Made by a program: the position numbers and the translations under genes
Shown: positions 25,602 to 33,462 of the stretch, piece by piece
Numbering within the stretch: the first letter of the stretch is position 1
Layout: each line of letters begins with the position of its first letter
Notes under the pieces: model-generated
Seen by the model: the letters and a program-made list of their open reading frames with translations, nothing else
Told to the model about the DNA's origin: nothing
The model's database searches: none
Assembly (NCBI GenBank): GCA_025054575.1
Contig: JANWZN010000006.1
Coordinates: forward strand, 1-52,060
Length of the DNA stretch: 52,060 bases
Source: Geminicoccaceae bacterium
GTDB lineage: Bacteria; Pseudomonadota; Alphaproteobacteria; Geminicoccales; Geminicoccaceae
Direction: 5' to 3'

Positions 25602-26588
25602 ATGCACAAGGGTGCGGCACGGCGCCGGATTCTCGGATGGTGGCTCGCCGCCGTGACGGTGGGCGGCCTGGCGGGCGCGGCCGAAGCGGCGTGGCCGGAG
25701 CGGCCGATCACGCTCGTGGTGCCGTGGGCCGCGGGCGGCGGCACCGATGCCACCGCCCGGATCATCGCCAAGGTCATGGAGCCGGACCTCGGCGTTCCGG
25801 TCAACGTCGTCAACCGCACGGGCGGGGCCGGCGTGGTCGGCCATTCCGCGGTCGCCACCGCCCCCGCCGACGGCTACACGCTGGGCCTCATCACCTTCGA
25901 GATCGGTGCGATGCACCATCAGGGCCTGACCGAGCTCAGCTGGAAGGACTACACGCCGATCGCGCTCATGAACGAGGACCCGGCGGGTGTCATCGTCCGC
26001 GCCGATTCGCCCTACAAGACCGCCAAGGAGCTCCTCGACGCGATCAAGGCGGCACCCAAGGGCAAGTTCAAGGCCTCCGGCACCGCCCAGGGCGGCAGCT
26101 GGCACATCGCGCTGGGCGGCATGCTGGCAGCGGCCGGCCTGTCTGCCGATCACGTCGCCTGGGTGCCCTCGACCGGTGCCGCGACCGCGCTCCAGGACAT
26201 GGTGGCGGGCGGGGTCGATTTCGTGACCTGCTCGGTCCCCGAGGCCAAAGCCCTGATCGACGCGGGCAAGGTCAAAGCCCTGGCGCTCATGGCCGAGCAG
26301 CGCAACCCGACCTTCCCCGAGGTCCCGACCCTCAAGGAAGCGACCGGCATCGACTTCCGGCTCGGCGCCTGGCGCGGCCTCGCCGGGCCCAAGGGACTGC
26401 CCGAGGAGGTCACCGCCAAGCTCGTGCCGCTCGCCAAGAAGGTCTACGACAGCAAGGAGTTCCAGGACTTCATGGCGGGCCGCGGGTTCGCCACCGTCTA
26501 CCTGCCGCCCGACCAGTTCCAGGCCTTCATGAAGGCCCGCGACGAAGCGACCGGGCAGATCATGAAGGGGCTCGGGCTCGCCAAGTGA
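25602..26588 (+). CDS. tctC: TctC-family tricarboxylate-transport binding protein
   Basis: A 328-aa periplasmic binding protein of the tripartite tricarboxylate transporter (TTT) system. A signal peptide spans the first ~30 residues with cleavage after AEA. The mature part shows WPERPITLVVPWAAGGGTD, the first-strand motif of the family, and GSWHIALGG. It is followed by tctB and tctA in the standard order. Substrate is undefined; family members bind citrate, other carboxylates or unrelated acids. The ATG at 25602 has GGGGAGG upstream. Confidence 0.93.
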   Translation: MHKGAARRRILGWWLAAVTVGGLAGAAEAAWPERPITLVVPWAAGGGTDATARIIAKVMEPDLGVPVNVVNRTGGAGVVGHSAVATAPADGYTLGLITFEIGAMHHQGLTELSWKDYTPIALMNEDPAGVIVRADSPYKTAKELLDAIKAAPKGKFKASGTAQGGSWHIALGGMLAAAGLSADHVAWVPSTGAATALQDMVAGGVDFVTCSVPEAKALIDAGKVKALALMAEQRNPTFPEVPTLKEATGIDFRLGAWRGLAGPKGLPEEVTAKLVPLAKKVYDSKEFQDFMAGRGFATVYLPPDQFQAFMKARDEATGQIMKGLGLAK

Positions 26589-26635
26589 GGCCGAGCCCGA
26601 GGCGGTGACGGCGAAGCCCGAGGGGGAGGCGGGCC

Positions 26636-27112
26636 TTGCGGATCCACGATTCCCTGATCGGTCTCGTGCTCCTGGCGCTCGCCGCCTTCCTGGCCCACGA
26701 GGCCGCGGGCTTCCCGCCGATGCCGGGCCAGCGCTTCGGCCCGAGCCTCGTGCCGAACCTGCTCGCCGCCGGCTTCGCGCTCTGCGGCCTCGTCCTGGTC
26801 GTGGCCGGAATCCGGCGGCGCGAGGTCCGCGGTCTCGTCGAGCTCGGCGAATGGGCGCGCAAGGGCGGCCACATTTTGGACGTGGGCCTGGTCGTGGGCG
26901 GCCTCGCCTTGTTGATCGCCTTCTGGCGCCCCGTCGGCTTCCTGCTCGGGGCCACGGTCTATACGACCCTGCTCGCCGCGCGCTTCCGCGGCGGCCGCTG
27001 GCTGTCCTCCTTGCTGGTCTGCGCCCCGGCCTGCTTCGCGATCGACTGGGCGTTCCGCCGGCTCCTGCTCGTCCCTCTGCCGCAGGGCCCGCTCACCGGG
27101 CTCTACTGGTGA
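26636..27112 (+). CDS. tctB: TctB small membrane subunit
   Basis: A 158-aa hydrophobic protein with about four membrane helices, the usual size for the small TTT permease subunit. The start is a TTG at 26636 with GGGGGAGGCGGG upstream and gives the typical MRIHDSLIGLVLLALA first helix. It sits 47 bases after tctC and 4 bases before tctA. TctB sequences diverge quickly, so position is part of the evidence. Confidence 0.88.
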   Translation: MRIHDSLIGLVLLALAAFLAHEAAGFPPMPGQRFGPSLVPNLLAAGFALCGLVLVVAGIRRREVRGLVELGEWARKGGHILDVGLVVGGLALLIAFWRPVGFLLGATVYTTLLAARFRGGRWLSSLLVCAPACFAIDWAFRRLLLVPLPQGPLTGLYW

Positions 27113-27116
27113 CGCC

Positions 27117-28635
27117 GTGGCCGCGTTCACAACCGCACTAGGGCTCGTCTTCGAGCCCTACACCTTGGCCATGATGGTGGTGGCCGGCCTGTTCGGCCTG
27201 TTCGTGGGCGCCATGCCCGGGCTCACCGCGACCATGGCGACGGCCCTCTTGGTGCCGGTGACCTTCTTCATGCCGCCCGTCCCGGCGATCGCTGCTCGTG
27301 ACCGCCACCGCCATGGCGATCTTCGCGGGCGATCTGCCGGGCGCACTCGTGCGCATCCCGGGCACGCCCGCCTCGGCGGCCTACGTCGAGGACGCGCACC
27401 GCTTGACCAAGAAGGGCCGGGCCGAGCTCGTCTTGGGCTGCGGACTCGTGTTCTCGGTTCTGGGCGGGATCTTCGGCAGCCTCGTGCTCGCCGTCTCGGC
27501 CCCGATCCTGGCCGAGTTCGCGCTCGGCTTCTCCTCCTTCGAATATTTCTGGCTGGCGCTGTTCGGGCTCTCCTGTGCCGTGTTCATCTCGACCGGCCGG
27601 CCCATCAAGGGCATCGTCTCGGTGCTCTTGGGCCTCGCTTTGGCCACGGTCGGGATCGACCCCACGGCCGGGCACCCCCGCTTCACCTTCGGCAGCGTCG
27701 AGCTCACCGCCGGCGTCTCCTTCATCCCGGCGATGATCGGCATGTTCGCGATCGCCGAGGTGTTGCGCTGGGTGACGTCCTCGCGCGCGATCGAGGACCT
27801 CGCGGGCCGGCAGAAGCTCGGCAACGTGTTCCGCGGCCAGTGGGATCTCTTCAAGCGCTATCGCTGGAACGTCCTGCGCTCGAACGTGGTGGGGACCGCG
27901 ATCGGCGTCCTGCCCGGGGCCGGTGCGGACATCGCCGCCTGGGTGACCTACGCGCTCGCCAAGCGTTTTTCCAAGGAGCCCGAGAAGTTCGGCACCGGCC
28001 ACATCGAAGGCGTGGTCGACGCCGGCACCGCCAACAACAGCGCGCTGGCCGGTGCCTGGGTCCCGGCTCTGGTGTTCGGGATCCCGGGCGACTCGATCAC
28101 CGCGATCGTGATCGGCGTGCTCTTCATCAAAGGCATGAATCCGGGCCCGACCGTGATGATCAACAACCCGGAGTTCCTCTACGCCATCTTCGTGGTCTTC
28201 GTCCTGGCCAACCTGTTGATGCTGCCGCTCGGCTGGCTCGCCATCAAGATCTTCCGCAGGATCCTCGCGATCCCGCGCGAGTTCTTGATGCCTTTGATCC
28301 TGGTTTGCTGTGTCGTCGGCTCCTTCGCGATCAACAATTCCGTCTTCGGCGTCGGCATCATGCTCACCTTGGGCGTGCTCGGCTATCTGATGGAGGAGAA
28401 CGGCTTTCCGATCGCGCCCGCGATCCTGGGTCTCGTGCTCGGCGAGATGATCGAGAGCCACTTCATGACCTCGATGATCAAGGCCGACGGTAATCTCCTG
28501 GCCTTCTTCGAGCGACCGGTCTCGGCCTTCCTCGGTACGGTCACCCTCCTGGTCTGGGCCTGGGTGGCGCTGGCCGCGATCCGGCGGAGCTTCGCGCGCG
28601 AGCCGCGCTCGGCCGGCTGGCCGGCGCGCCCGTGA
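27117..28635 (+). pseudogene. tctA: TctA large membrane subunit, frameshifted near codon 59
   Basis: TTT large permease subunit, broken by one frameshift. From the GTG at 27117 the first frame encodes a proper TctA N-terminus (LFGLFVGAMPGLTATMATAL, PVTFFMPPVPAIA). At about 27291-27297 similarity jumps to the next frame (LVTATAMAIFAGDLPGALVR ...), which stays open to 28635. Adding a GC dinucleotide at GATCGCTGCTCG would restore an AIALLVTA reading and a protein of ~506 aa, the family length. The rest is intact, with GVLPGAGADIAAWVTYA, GTANNSALAG and FGIPGDSITAIV. This could be a sequencing or assembly slip, a real recent lesion, or programmed; it lies in a short GC/CG run prone to slippage. 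If real the transporter is dead unless a second tctA exists. Confidence 0.85.
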
Positions 28636-29858
28636 GCCTGCGGCAGGGTCCGCTCGGCGAGCGCGATTTCCTTCTGTTCTTCGCAGCACGGCTCGCGAGC
28701 GGGATCGCCTTGCAGATCCTCAATGTCGGCATCGGCTGGTTGGTGTGGGAGCTCACGGCCGATCCCTTCGCGTTGGGCCTCGTGGGCCTCGTGACCTTCC
28801 TTCCGGCACCCTTGCTCGTGCTGCCGGCCGGGCACCTGGCCGACCGGCTCGACCGGCGCCTCGTGGCGGCCGCCGGCTGGTCGCTCGCGGCCCTGGCCGC
28901 CTCGGGGCTCCTCGCCTCGGTCCTGGCCGGCGCGGGCGTGGTCTGGCCGGTCTTCCTCGTGGCCCTGCTGGTCGGTTCCGGGCGCTCGCTCGCGATGCCG
29001 GCGCAGGCCGCGATCGTGCCGAGCCTCGTGCCGCCGCATCTGTTGCGCGAGGCCGTGGCCCTCGCGTCGATGGCGTTCCAGGGCTCGATCGTGGCGGGCC
29101 CGGCGATCGGCGGCTTGTTGTGGCTCCTGGGCGGTAGCGCGGTGTTCGGGGCGGCCCTTTCGGGCTTCCTGCTCGCGGTTACGGCCACCCTCGCGATCCG
29201 GCCGCGGCCGCCCGCTGCCGGCGGCGAGGCCGCGAGCCTCGCCCGGCTTCTGGCCGGGTTCGGCTTCGTCCGTGCTCACCGGGTGATCCTGGGCGCGATC
29301 TCGCTCGACATGGTGGCGGTGCTTCTGGGCGGGGCGACGGCGCTGTTGCCGATCTTCGCCAAGGACATTCTCGAGGTGGGGCCGGTCGGGCTCGGGGCCT
29401 TGCGCGCGGCCCCGGCCCTGGGCGCGGTCGCGATGGCGCTCGTCTTGGCGCGCTTCCCGCTCGAGCGGCGGGTCGGGCGGACGATGCTCGCGGCGGTCGC
29501 GGGCTTCGGCCTCGCCATGGCGGGCTTCGGGCTGTCGACGAGCTTTCCGCTCTCGCTCGCGCTCCTCGGCGCGGCCGGTGCTGCCGACATGGTGAGCGTG
29601 GTCGTCCGTCAAACGCTCGTCCAGCTCGAGACGCCGGATGCGATGCGCGGCCGGGTGGCGGCCGTGAACAGCCTCTTCATCGGGGCCTCCAACGAGCTCG
29701 GCGAGTTCGAGTCGGGGGTGGTGGCGGGGCTGATCGGGCCCGTTCCGGCCACGGTCGTGGGCGGGCTCGGCACGGTCGCGGCAGCGCTCTTGTGGATCCG
29801 CCTCTTCCCCGAGCTCGCGCGGCGCGACCGGCTCGTGAGCGAGCCGTCGCCGGCCTGA
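28632..29858 (+). CDS. MFS transporter (EntS-like)
   Basis: A 408-aa 12-helix major-facilitator protein. The loop 2-3 motif reads GHLADRLDRRLV and a GSGRSLAMPAQAAIVPSLVP stretch is typical of the EntS/DHA3 exporter group. It begins with a GTG overlapping the tctA stop (GTGA), so it is expressed with the tct genes. Substrate unknown; export of a siderophore- or drug-like compound is the family norm. Confidence 0.85.
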   Translation: MSLRQGPLGERDFLLFFAARLASGIALQILNVGIGWLVWELTADPFALGLVGLVTFLPAPLLVLPAGHLADRLDRRLVAAAGWSLAALAASGLLASVLAGAGVVWPVFLVALLVGSGRSLAMPAQAAIVPSLVPPHLLREAVALASMAFQGSIVAGPAIGGLLWLLGGSAVFGAALSGFLLAVTATLAIRPRPPAAGGEAASLARLLAGFGFVRAHRVILGAISLDMVAVLLGGATALLPIFAKDILEVGPVGLGALRAAPALGAVAMALVLARFPLERRVGRTMLAAVAGFGLAMAGFGLSTSFPLSLALLGAAGAADMVSVVVRQTLVQLETPDAMRGRVAAVNSLFIGASNELGEFESGVVAGLIGPVPATVVGGLGTVAAALLWIRLFPELARRDRLVSEPSPA

Positions 29859-29864
29859 GCGCAC

Positions 29865-29890
29865 AAAAAAAGCGGGGCCGGAGCCCCGCT
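29865..29890 (-). terminator. Intrinsic terminator of the alkaline phosphatase gene
   Basis: A perfect 8-bp stem (AGCGGGGC/GCCCCGCT) with a 4-base loop lies at 29871-29890 and is followed on the minus strand by seven T residues. This is the clearest rho-independent terminator in the window. On the plus strand the A-run precedes the stem, so it would end MFS transcripts poorly. Confidence 0.85.
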
Positions 29891-29941
29891 TCGGAGCCGA
29901 GCGCGCAGCGCGGTGCCGGAAGGCGCCGCGATCCTCGGTGT

Positions 29942-31417
29942 TCAGTTGGCGCTCGCGCGCTGCTCGGCCGCGACCGCGCCGATGATCAGCCGGGCGATGT
30001 CGGTGTTGTCGTGGTAGCGGCGCACCTCGCCCCAGCCGACGAGGGCGGTGTGCGGGTCCTCGCCCGTGCTCGCGGCCACGAGCTGCTCGGCGCCCGGCCC
30101 CGCGGCCCACACCGGGACGAGCTCGTTGGTGTGCGTGTCGTAGTGCCAGGTGACCTCTGGCAGCTGGCCCTGGCCGCGGTTGATCACCGGCTGGAAAGCG
30201 AAGCGGTCGCTCTGCGGCCCGTAGGCCATGCCGTTGCCGTGGTCGGTGGTGACGATCAACAGGTTGTGCTCGAAGCCGCCGTGGCGCTCGATCCAAGCGA
30301 CCACGGCGCGGACGGCTTTGTTGAAGTCGATCTGCTCCTCGATGATCCGGGCGGTGTCGTTGGCGTGCGCCGCCCAGTCGACCGCACCGCCCTCGATCAT
30401 CAAGAAGAAGCCGCGCTCGTTCTTGCCGAGCACCTCGAGGGCACCCAGGCTCATGGTCGCGAGATCGGGGACGTTGGGCACGAGGTTGCCCATGCCCTCG
30501 CCCGAGCGGTTGAACTGGAGCGTGTTGTGCGCCTGCGCCACGCCCAGGACCTTGGCCTTGTCGAGCTTGAGCTCGCCTCGGGCCAGTTTCTCGAAATCGG
30601 CCTTGGTCTCGATCCACTGATAGGCGGTGCGGCCGGTCGCGGCTTTGAAGTAGGTGTCCGGACCGCCGACGTACTGGAAGGCCTTGTCGCTGCCGGGGGC
30701 GCGGTAGCGGCCGTCGTTGTCGAACATCGGATGGCCCGCGCCCATGATGACGTCGCACAAGCCGTCCTCGATCATCTCGCGGCCGATCTCGGCGTAGTTG
30801 TTGCGGCTGATGTTGTGCGCCGCGAAGCTGGCCGGGGTGGCGTGGCTGATCTGGACCGAGCTCACCACACCGGTGCTCTTGCCGGCCGACTTGGCGAACT
30901 CGGCCACCATCCTGACCGGCTGACCGTTGTTGTCGAAGTTGATGGAATTGTTGTAGGTCTTGATGCCGGCGGCGAGTGCGGTGCCGGCGGCGGCGCTGTC
31001 GGTGTAGTTCTTCTTCACGAACTCGTAGCCGGCGAAGAAGTTCGGGTACTTCTTCTTGGTGATCTCGCCGCCGAGATCGCCTTGGCCCGGCAAGAGCGAC
31101 CAGGCGGCGGCCGCATCGTAGGCGACCTTCGGGGTCGGATCGTTGGTCGGCTTGCTGCTCGTGTTGAGCGGGAAGGTGGTCATCAGGGTCTTGACCGGGA
31201 AGCGATCGTAGACCTGACGGCCGAGCTCGCCGAACTCGTAATAGCTCGCCATGTTCCAGGTGTGATAGCCGGCCCCGTCGCTGATCATGAGGATCACGTT
31301 CTTGGGCCGCGGGCCGTTCCAGGCCTGGGCAGCGGCCGAGCGGACGATCGCCGGGGCGGCGAGGGTGGCCGCGGCGGCGGTCGAGAGCAGCGCGAAGCGC
31401 CTGCGCGAAAGGTTCAT
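29942..31417 (-). CDS. Tat-exported alkaline phosphatase (PhoA superfamily)
   Basis: A 491-aa phosphomonoesterase. A twin-arginine signal (LSRRRFALLSTAAAATLAAP) occupies the first ~30 residues. Catalytic features are Asp47 in MISDGAG, the nucleophile loop TDSAAAGTA with Ser141, HATPASFAAH, IEGGAVDWAAHAND and TTDHGNG, which together supply the zinc and magnesium sites. The ATG at 31417 has AGGAGG upstream. A strong terminator follows the gene. Phosphate-starvation control is expected from family, though I could not identify a convincing Pho box. Confidence 0.92.
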   Translation of the reverse strand: MNLSRRRFALLSTAAAATLAAPAIVRSAAAQAWNGPRPKNVILMISDGAGYHTWNMASYYEFGELGRQVYDRFPVKTLMTTFPLNTSSKPTNDPTPKVAYDAAAAWSLLPGQGDLGGEITKKKYPNFFAGYEFVKKNYTDSAAAGTALAAGIKTYNNSINFDNNGQPVRMVAEFAKSAGKSTGVVSSVQISHATPASFAAHNISRNNYAEIGREMIEDGLCDVIMGAGHPMFDNDGRYRAPGSDKAFQYVGGPDTYFKAATGRTAYQWIETKADFEKLARGELKLDKAKVLGVAQAHNTLQFNRSGEGMGNLVPNVPDLATMSLGALEVLGKNERGFFLMIEGGAVDWAAHANDTARIIEEQIDFNKAVRAVVAWIERHGGFEHNLLIVTTDHGNGMAYGPQSDRFAFQPVINRGQGQLPEVTWHYDTHTNELVPVWAAGPGAEQLVAASTGEDPHTALVGWGEVRRYHDNTDIARLIIGAVAAEQRASAN

Positions 31418-31570
31418 GGGATGCCTCCTGAGCAACAGCAGCCTGGCCTTAGCGCGCAACCTTAACGATCCTGCGACAACCGGGTGAGCACCTCGATCGC
31501 GCGCGGTTGCCGGCGCCGTCGGTTTCGCTTATCGCCCGAGCGATCGCGAAGCGACAGGCGGAGAGCCGTC

Positions 31571-32338
31571 TTGAGCCGTTGGGCCGTCTATCCGAGCCTC
31601 GAGGGCCGATCGGTGTTCGTCACGGGCGGCGGATCCGGGATCGGGGCCGCGATCGTCGAGGCGTTCTGCGAGCAGAAGGCGAAGGTCGCGTTCTGCGACA
31701 TCGACACGGCCGCGAGCGAGGCCACGCTCGCGCGGATCCGCGAGCGCGGGCTCTCGGCGCCCCGCTTCCTCGCCTGCGATCTGCGCGACATCGCGGCCTT
31801 GCGGCGGGTGATCGACGAGGCCGCGGCGGCCAACGGGCCGATCACGGTCCTGATCAACAACGCCGCCCGCGACGACCGCCACCGCCTCGAGGAGGTCACG
31901 CCGGAATATTGGGACGAGCGGATGGCGGTGAACCTTCGCCATCAGTTTTTCGCTGCCCAGGCCGTCTTCCCGATGATGAAGGAGGCGGGCGGCGGCTCGA
32001 TCGTGAATTTCGGCTCGGTCTCCTGGATGGTGGGCCAGGGCGGGATGCCGGCCTACACCACCGCCAAGTCGGCGGTGATGGGGCTCACCCGCGCCCTCGC
32101 CCGCGACATGGGGCCGTTCAATATCCGGGTGAACTCGATCGCCCCGGGTTGGATCATGACCGAGCGGCAGATCAAGCTGTGGCTCACGCCCGAGGGCGAG
32201 GCGGAGCTGATGCGGCGCCAGTGCCTCAAGCGCAAGCTCGTCCCCGAGGAGATCGCCCGGATCTGCCTCTTTCTCGCCGCCGACGACAGCTCGGCCATGA
32301 CCAACCAGACCTATGTTTGCGATGGAGGCTGGGTATGA
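31571..32338 (+). CDS. Short-chain dehydrogenase/reductase
   Basis: A 255-aa classical SDR. Cofactor motif TGGGSGIG at 18-25, NNAA near 97, active-site Ser149/151 and Tyr162-x3-Lys166 are present, and the C-terminus ends with the usual DGGWV. The Asp-rich CDID after the second strand suggests NAD preference. Start is a TTG at 31571 with GGAGAG upstream; no suitable ATG exists. The stop overlaps the gtrA start by four bases (ATGA). Substrate unknown; a sugar or hydroxyacid alcohol is likely from the subfamily. Confidence 0.88.
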   Translation: MSRWAVYPSLEGRSVFVTGGGSGIGAAIVEAFCEQKAKVAFCDIDTAASEATLARIRERGLSAPRFLACDLRDIAALRRVIDEAAAANGPITVLINNAARDDRHRLEEVTPEYWDERMAVNLRHQFFAAQAVFPMMKEAGGGSIVNFGSVSWMVGQGGMPAYTTAKSAVMGLTRALARDMGPFNIRVNSIAPGWIMTERQIKLWLTPEGEAELMRRQCLKRKLVPEEIARICLFLAADDSSAMTNQTYVCDGGWV

Positions 32339-32757
32339 GCCCACCCGCGCTCGCCCTGCCGGCACCGCTCTTGCGCCTGGTGCACCAGTTCGTCCGCTAT
32401 GCGGGCGTCGGTGCCCTTGCCACCGGCTTCCACTATCTCACGCTGATCGCCGCGGTCGAGCTAGGCGGCGCGAGCCCGGTGCTGGCGGCCATGTTCGGCT
32501 TCCTCGTCGGCGGCGCGATCTCCTACACGCTCAACCGCAGCTGGACCTTCGCCAGCGACCGCGCCCACGAGGCCGCCGTGCCGCGCTTCGTGCTCGTGGC
32601 GTTCGTCGGTTTTCTTCTGACCGGTGCCTTCATGGCGCTGTTCACCGGCCCCTTGCAGCTGCACTATCTGCTCTCTCAAGTCGTCACGACCGGGCTCGTG
32701 ATGATCTGGACCTTTCTCGGCCACCGCCACTGGACGTTCGAGGCCCACCGGGGCTGA
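32335..32757 (+). CDS. GtrA-family membrane protein (polyprenyl-P-sugar flippase-like)
   Basis: A 140-aa protein with four membrane helices. The family pattern is clear: VRYAGVGALATGFHYL near the start, SYTLNRSWTF in the middle and the closing WTFLGHRHWTF. GtrA proteins are thought to flip undecaprenyl-phosphate-linked sugars. A GtrB-like synthase and a GT39 transferase, the expected partners, lie in the convergent operon just downstream. Its entire second two-thirds is antisense to the extended 3' end of the methyltransferase frame. Confidence 0.9.
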   Translation: MSPPALALPAPLLRLVHQFVRYAGVGALATGFHYLTLIAAVELGGASPVLAAMFGFLVGGAISYTLNRSWTFASDRAHEAAVPRFVLVAFVGFLLTGAFMALFTGPLQLHYLLSQVVTTGLVMIWTFLGHRHWTFEAHRG

Positions 32758-33462
32758 GCGCCGGACGAGATAGGTGGCGCGGCGCTGGTTGAAGCCGAAA
32801 TTGACGGCTCGGCGGCGCGCCTCGAGCCCGGCCTCGGCGAGCAGGCTCTCGAGTTCGTGCGGCGGGAACACGGTGAGCCCGACCTCGCGACGCAGCCGCC
32901 GGTAATCGCTCATCACGATCCGCAAGAGGCCGGCGAGTGCCGCCGGCAGGAAGCCGTGGCGGAGGCCGACGCGCAACAGCGAGACGGCGTCGGCCAGGGC
33001 CGAGCTCCGTTCCGGCAAGAGATCGGCCAGCACGAGCAGGCCTTGCGGCTCGAGCTTGGCGCGGAAGCGCCGCAGCAGGGCGGGCACCTCCGCGCGCGGG
33101 ACGTATTGCAGCACCGAATTGACGACGATGAGGTCGAGGCTGCCGTCGGGCAAGGCGTCCATGCCGTCGGAGTCGATCACCTCGATCCGCGGGTGGCCGC
33201 GGAACCGCTCGGCGAGTTCGGCCCGCCAGGTCTCGGCCGCCTCACACAGATAGAGCCGCTCGCAGGCCTCGGCGACGCGGCCGGCATCGAGCGCGGCACC
33301 GCAGCCGAAATCGAGCACCCGCGCCCGCGGCCGCGGCAGGACCTCGAGGATGTCGTCGGCCACCTTCGCATAGTGCACCCGCCGGTGCCGCTCGCTCACA
33401 TAGATGGGCCGCGGTCCGTTCCAGAAGGCGAGCCAGCCGCTCGCATGTCGGTGGTGGTTCAA
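32461..33462 (-). CDS. Class I SAM-dependent methyltransferase with antisense-extended C-terminus
   Basis: A 333-aa frame of which the first ~230 residues are a real methyltransferase: VLDFGCGAALDAGRV (SAM loop), SDGMDALPDGSLDLIVV and a final FGFNQRRATYLVRR strand. After that the frame has no stop and runs for ~297 bases antisense through gtrA, giving a Glu/His/Arg-rich tail unlike any domain. The normal stop was probably lost. The start is a TTG overlapping the TGA of the GT39 gene. Target unknown; lipid-linked sugar or envelope glycan is a guess from context. Confidence 0.75.
   Translation of the reverse strand: MNHHRHASGWLAFWNGPRPIYVSERHRRVHYAKVADDILEVLPRPRARVLDFGCGAALDAGRVAEACERLYLCEAAETWRAELAERFRGHPRIEVIDSDGMDALPDGSLDLIVVNSVLQYVPRAEVPALLRRFRAKLEPQGLLVLADLLPERSSALADAVSLLRVGLRHGFLPAALAGLLRIVMSDYRRLRREVGLTVFPPHELESLLAEAGLEARRRAVNFGFNQRRATYLVRRSAPVGLERPVAVAEKGPDHHEPGRDDLREQIVQLQGAGEQRHEGTGQKKTDERHEHEARHGGLVGAVAGEGPAAVERVGDRAADEEAEHGRQHRARAA

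Noticed and set aside
29792-31465. A long plus-strand frame antisense to the alkaline phosphatase
   Set aside because: No domain, unlike the catalytic motifs on the minus strand.
31440-31500. A possible Pho box upstream of the alkaline phosphatase (GTTGTCGCAGGATCGTTAAGG on the minus strand)
   Set aside because: Only a partial half-site match and no second repeat at the proper spacing.
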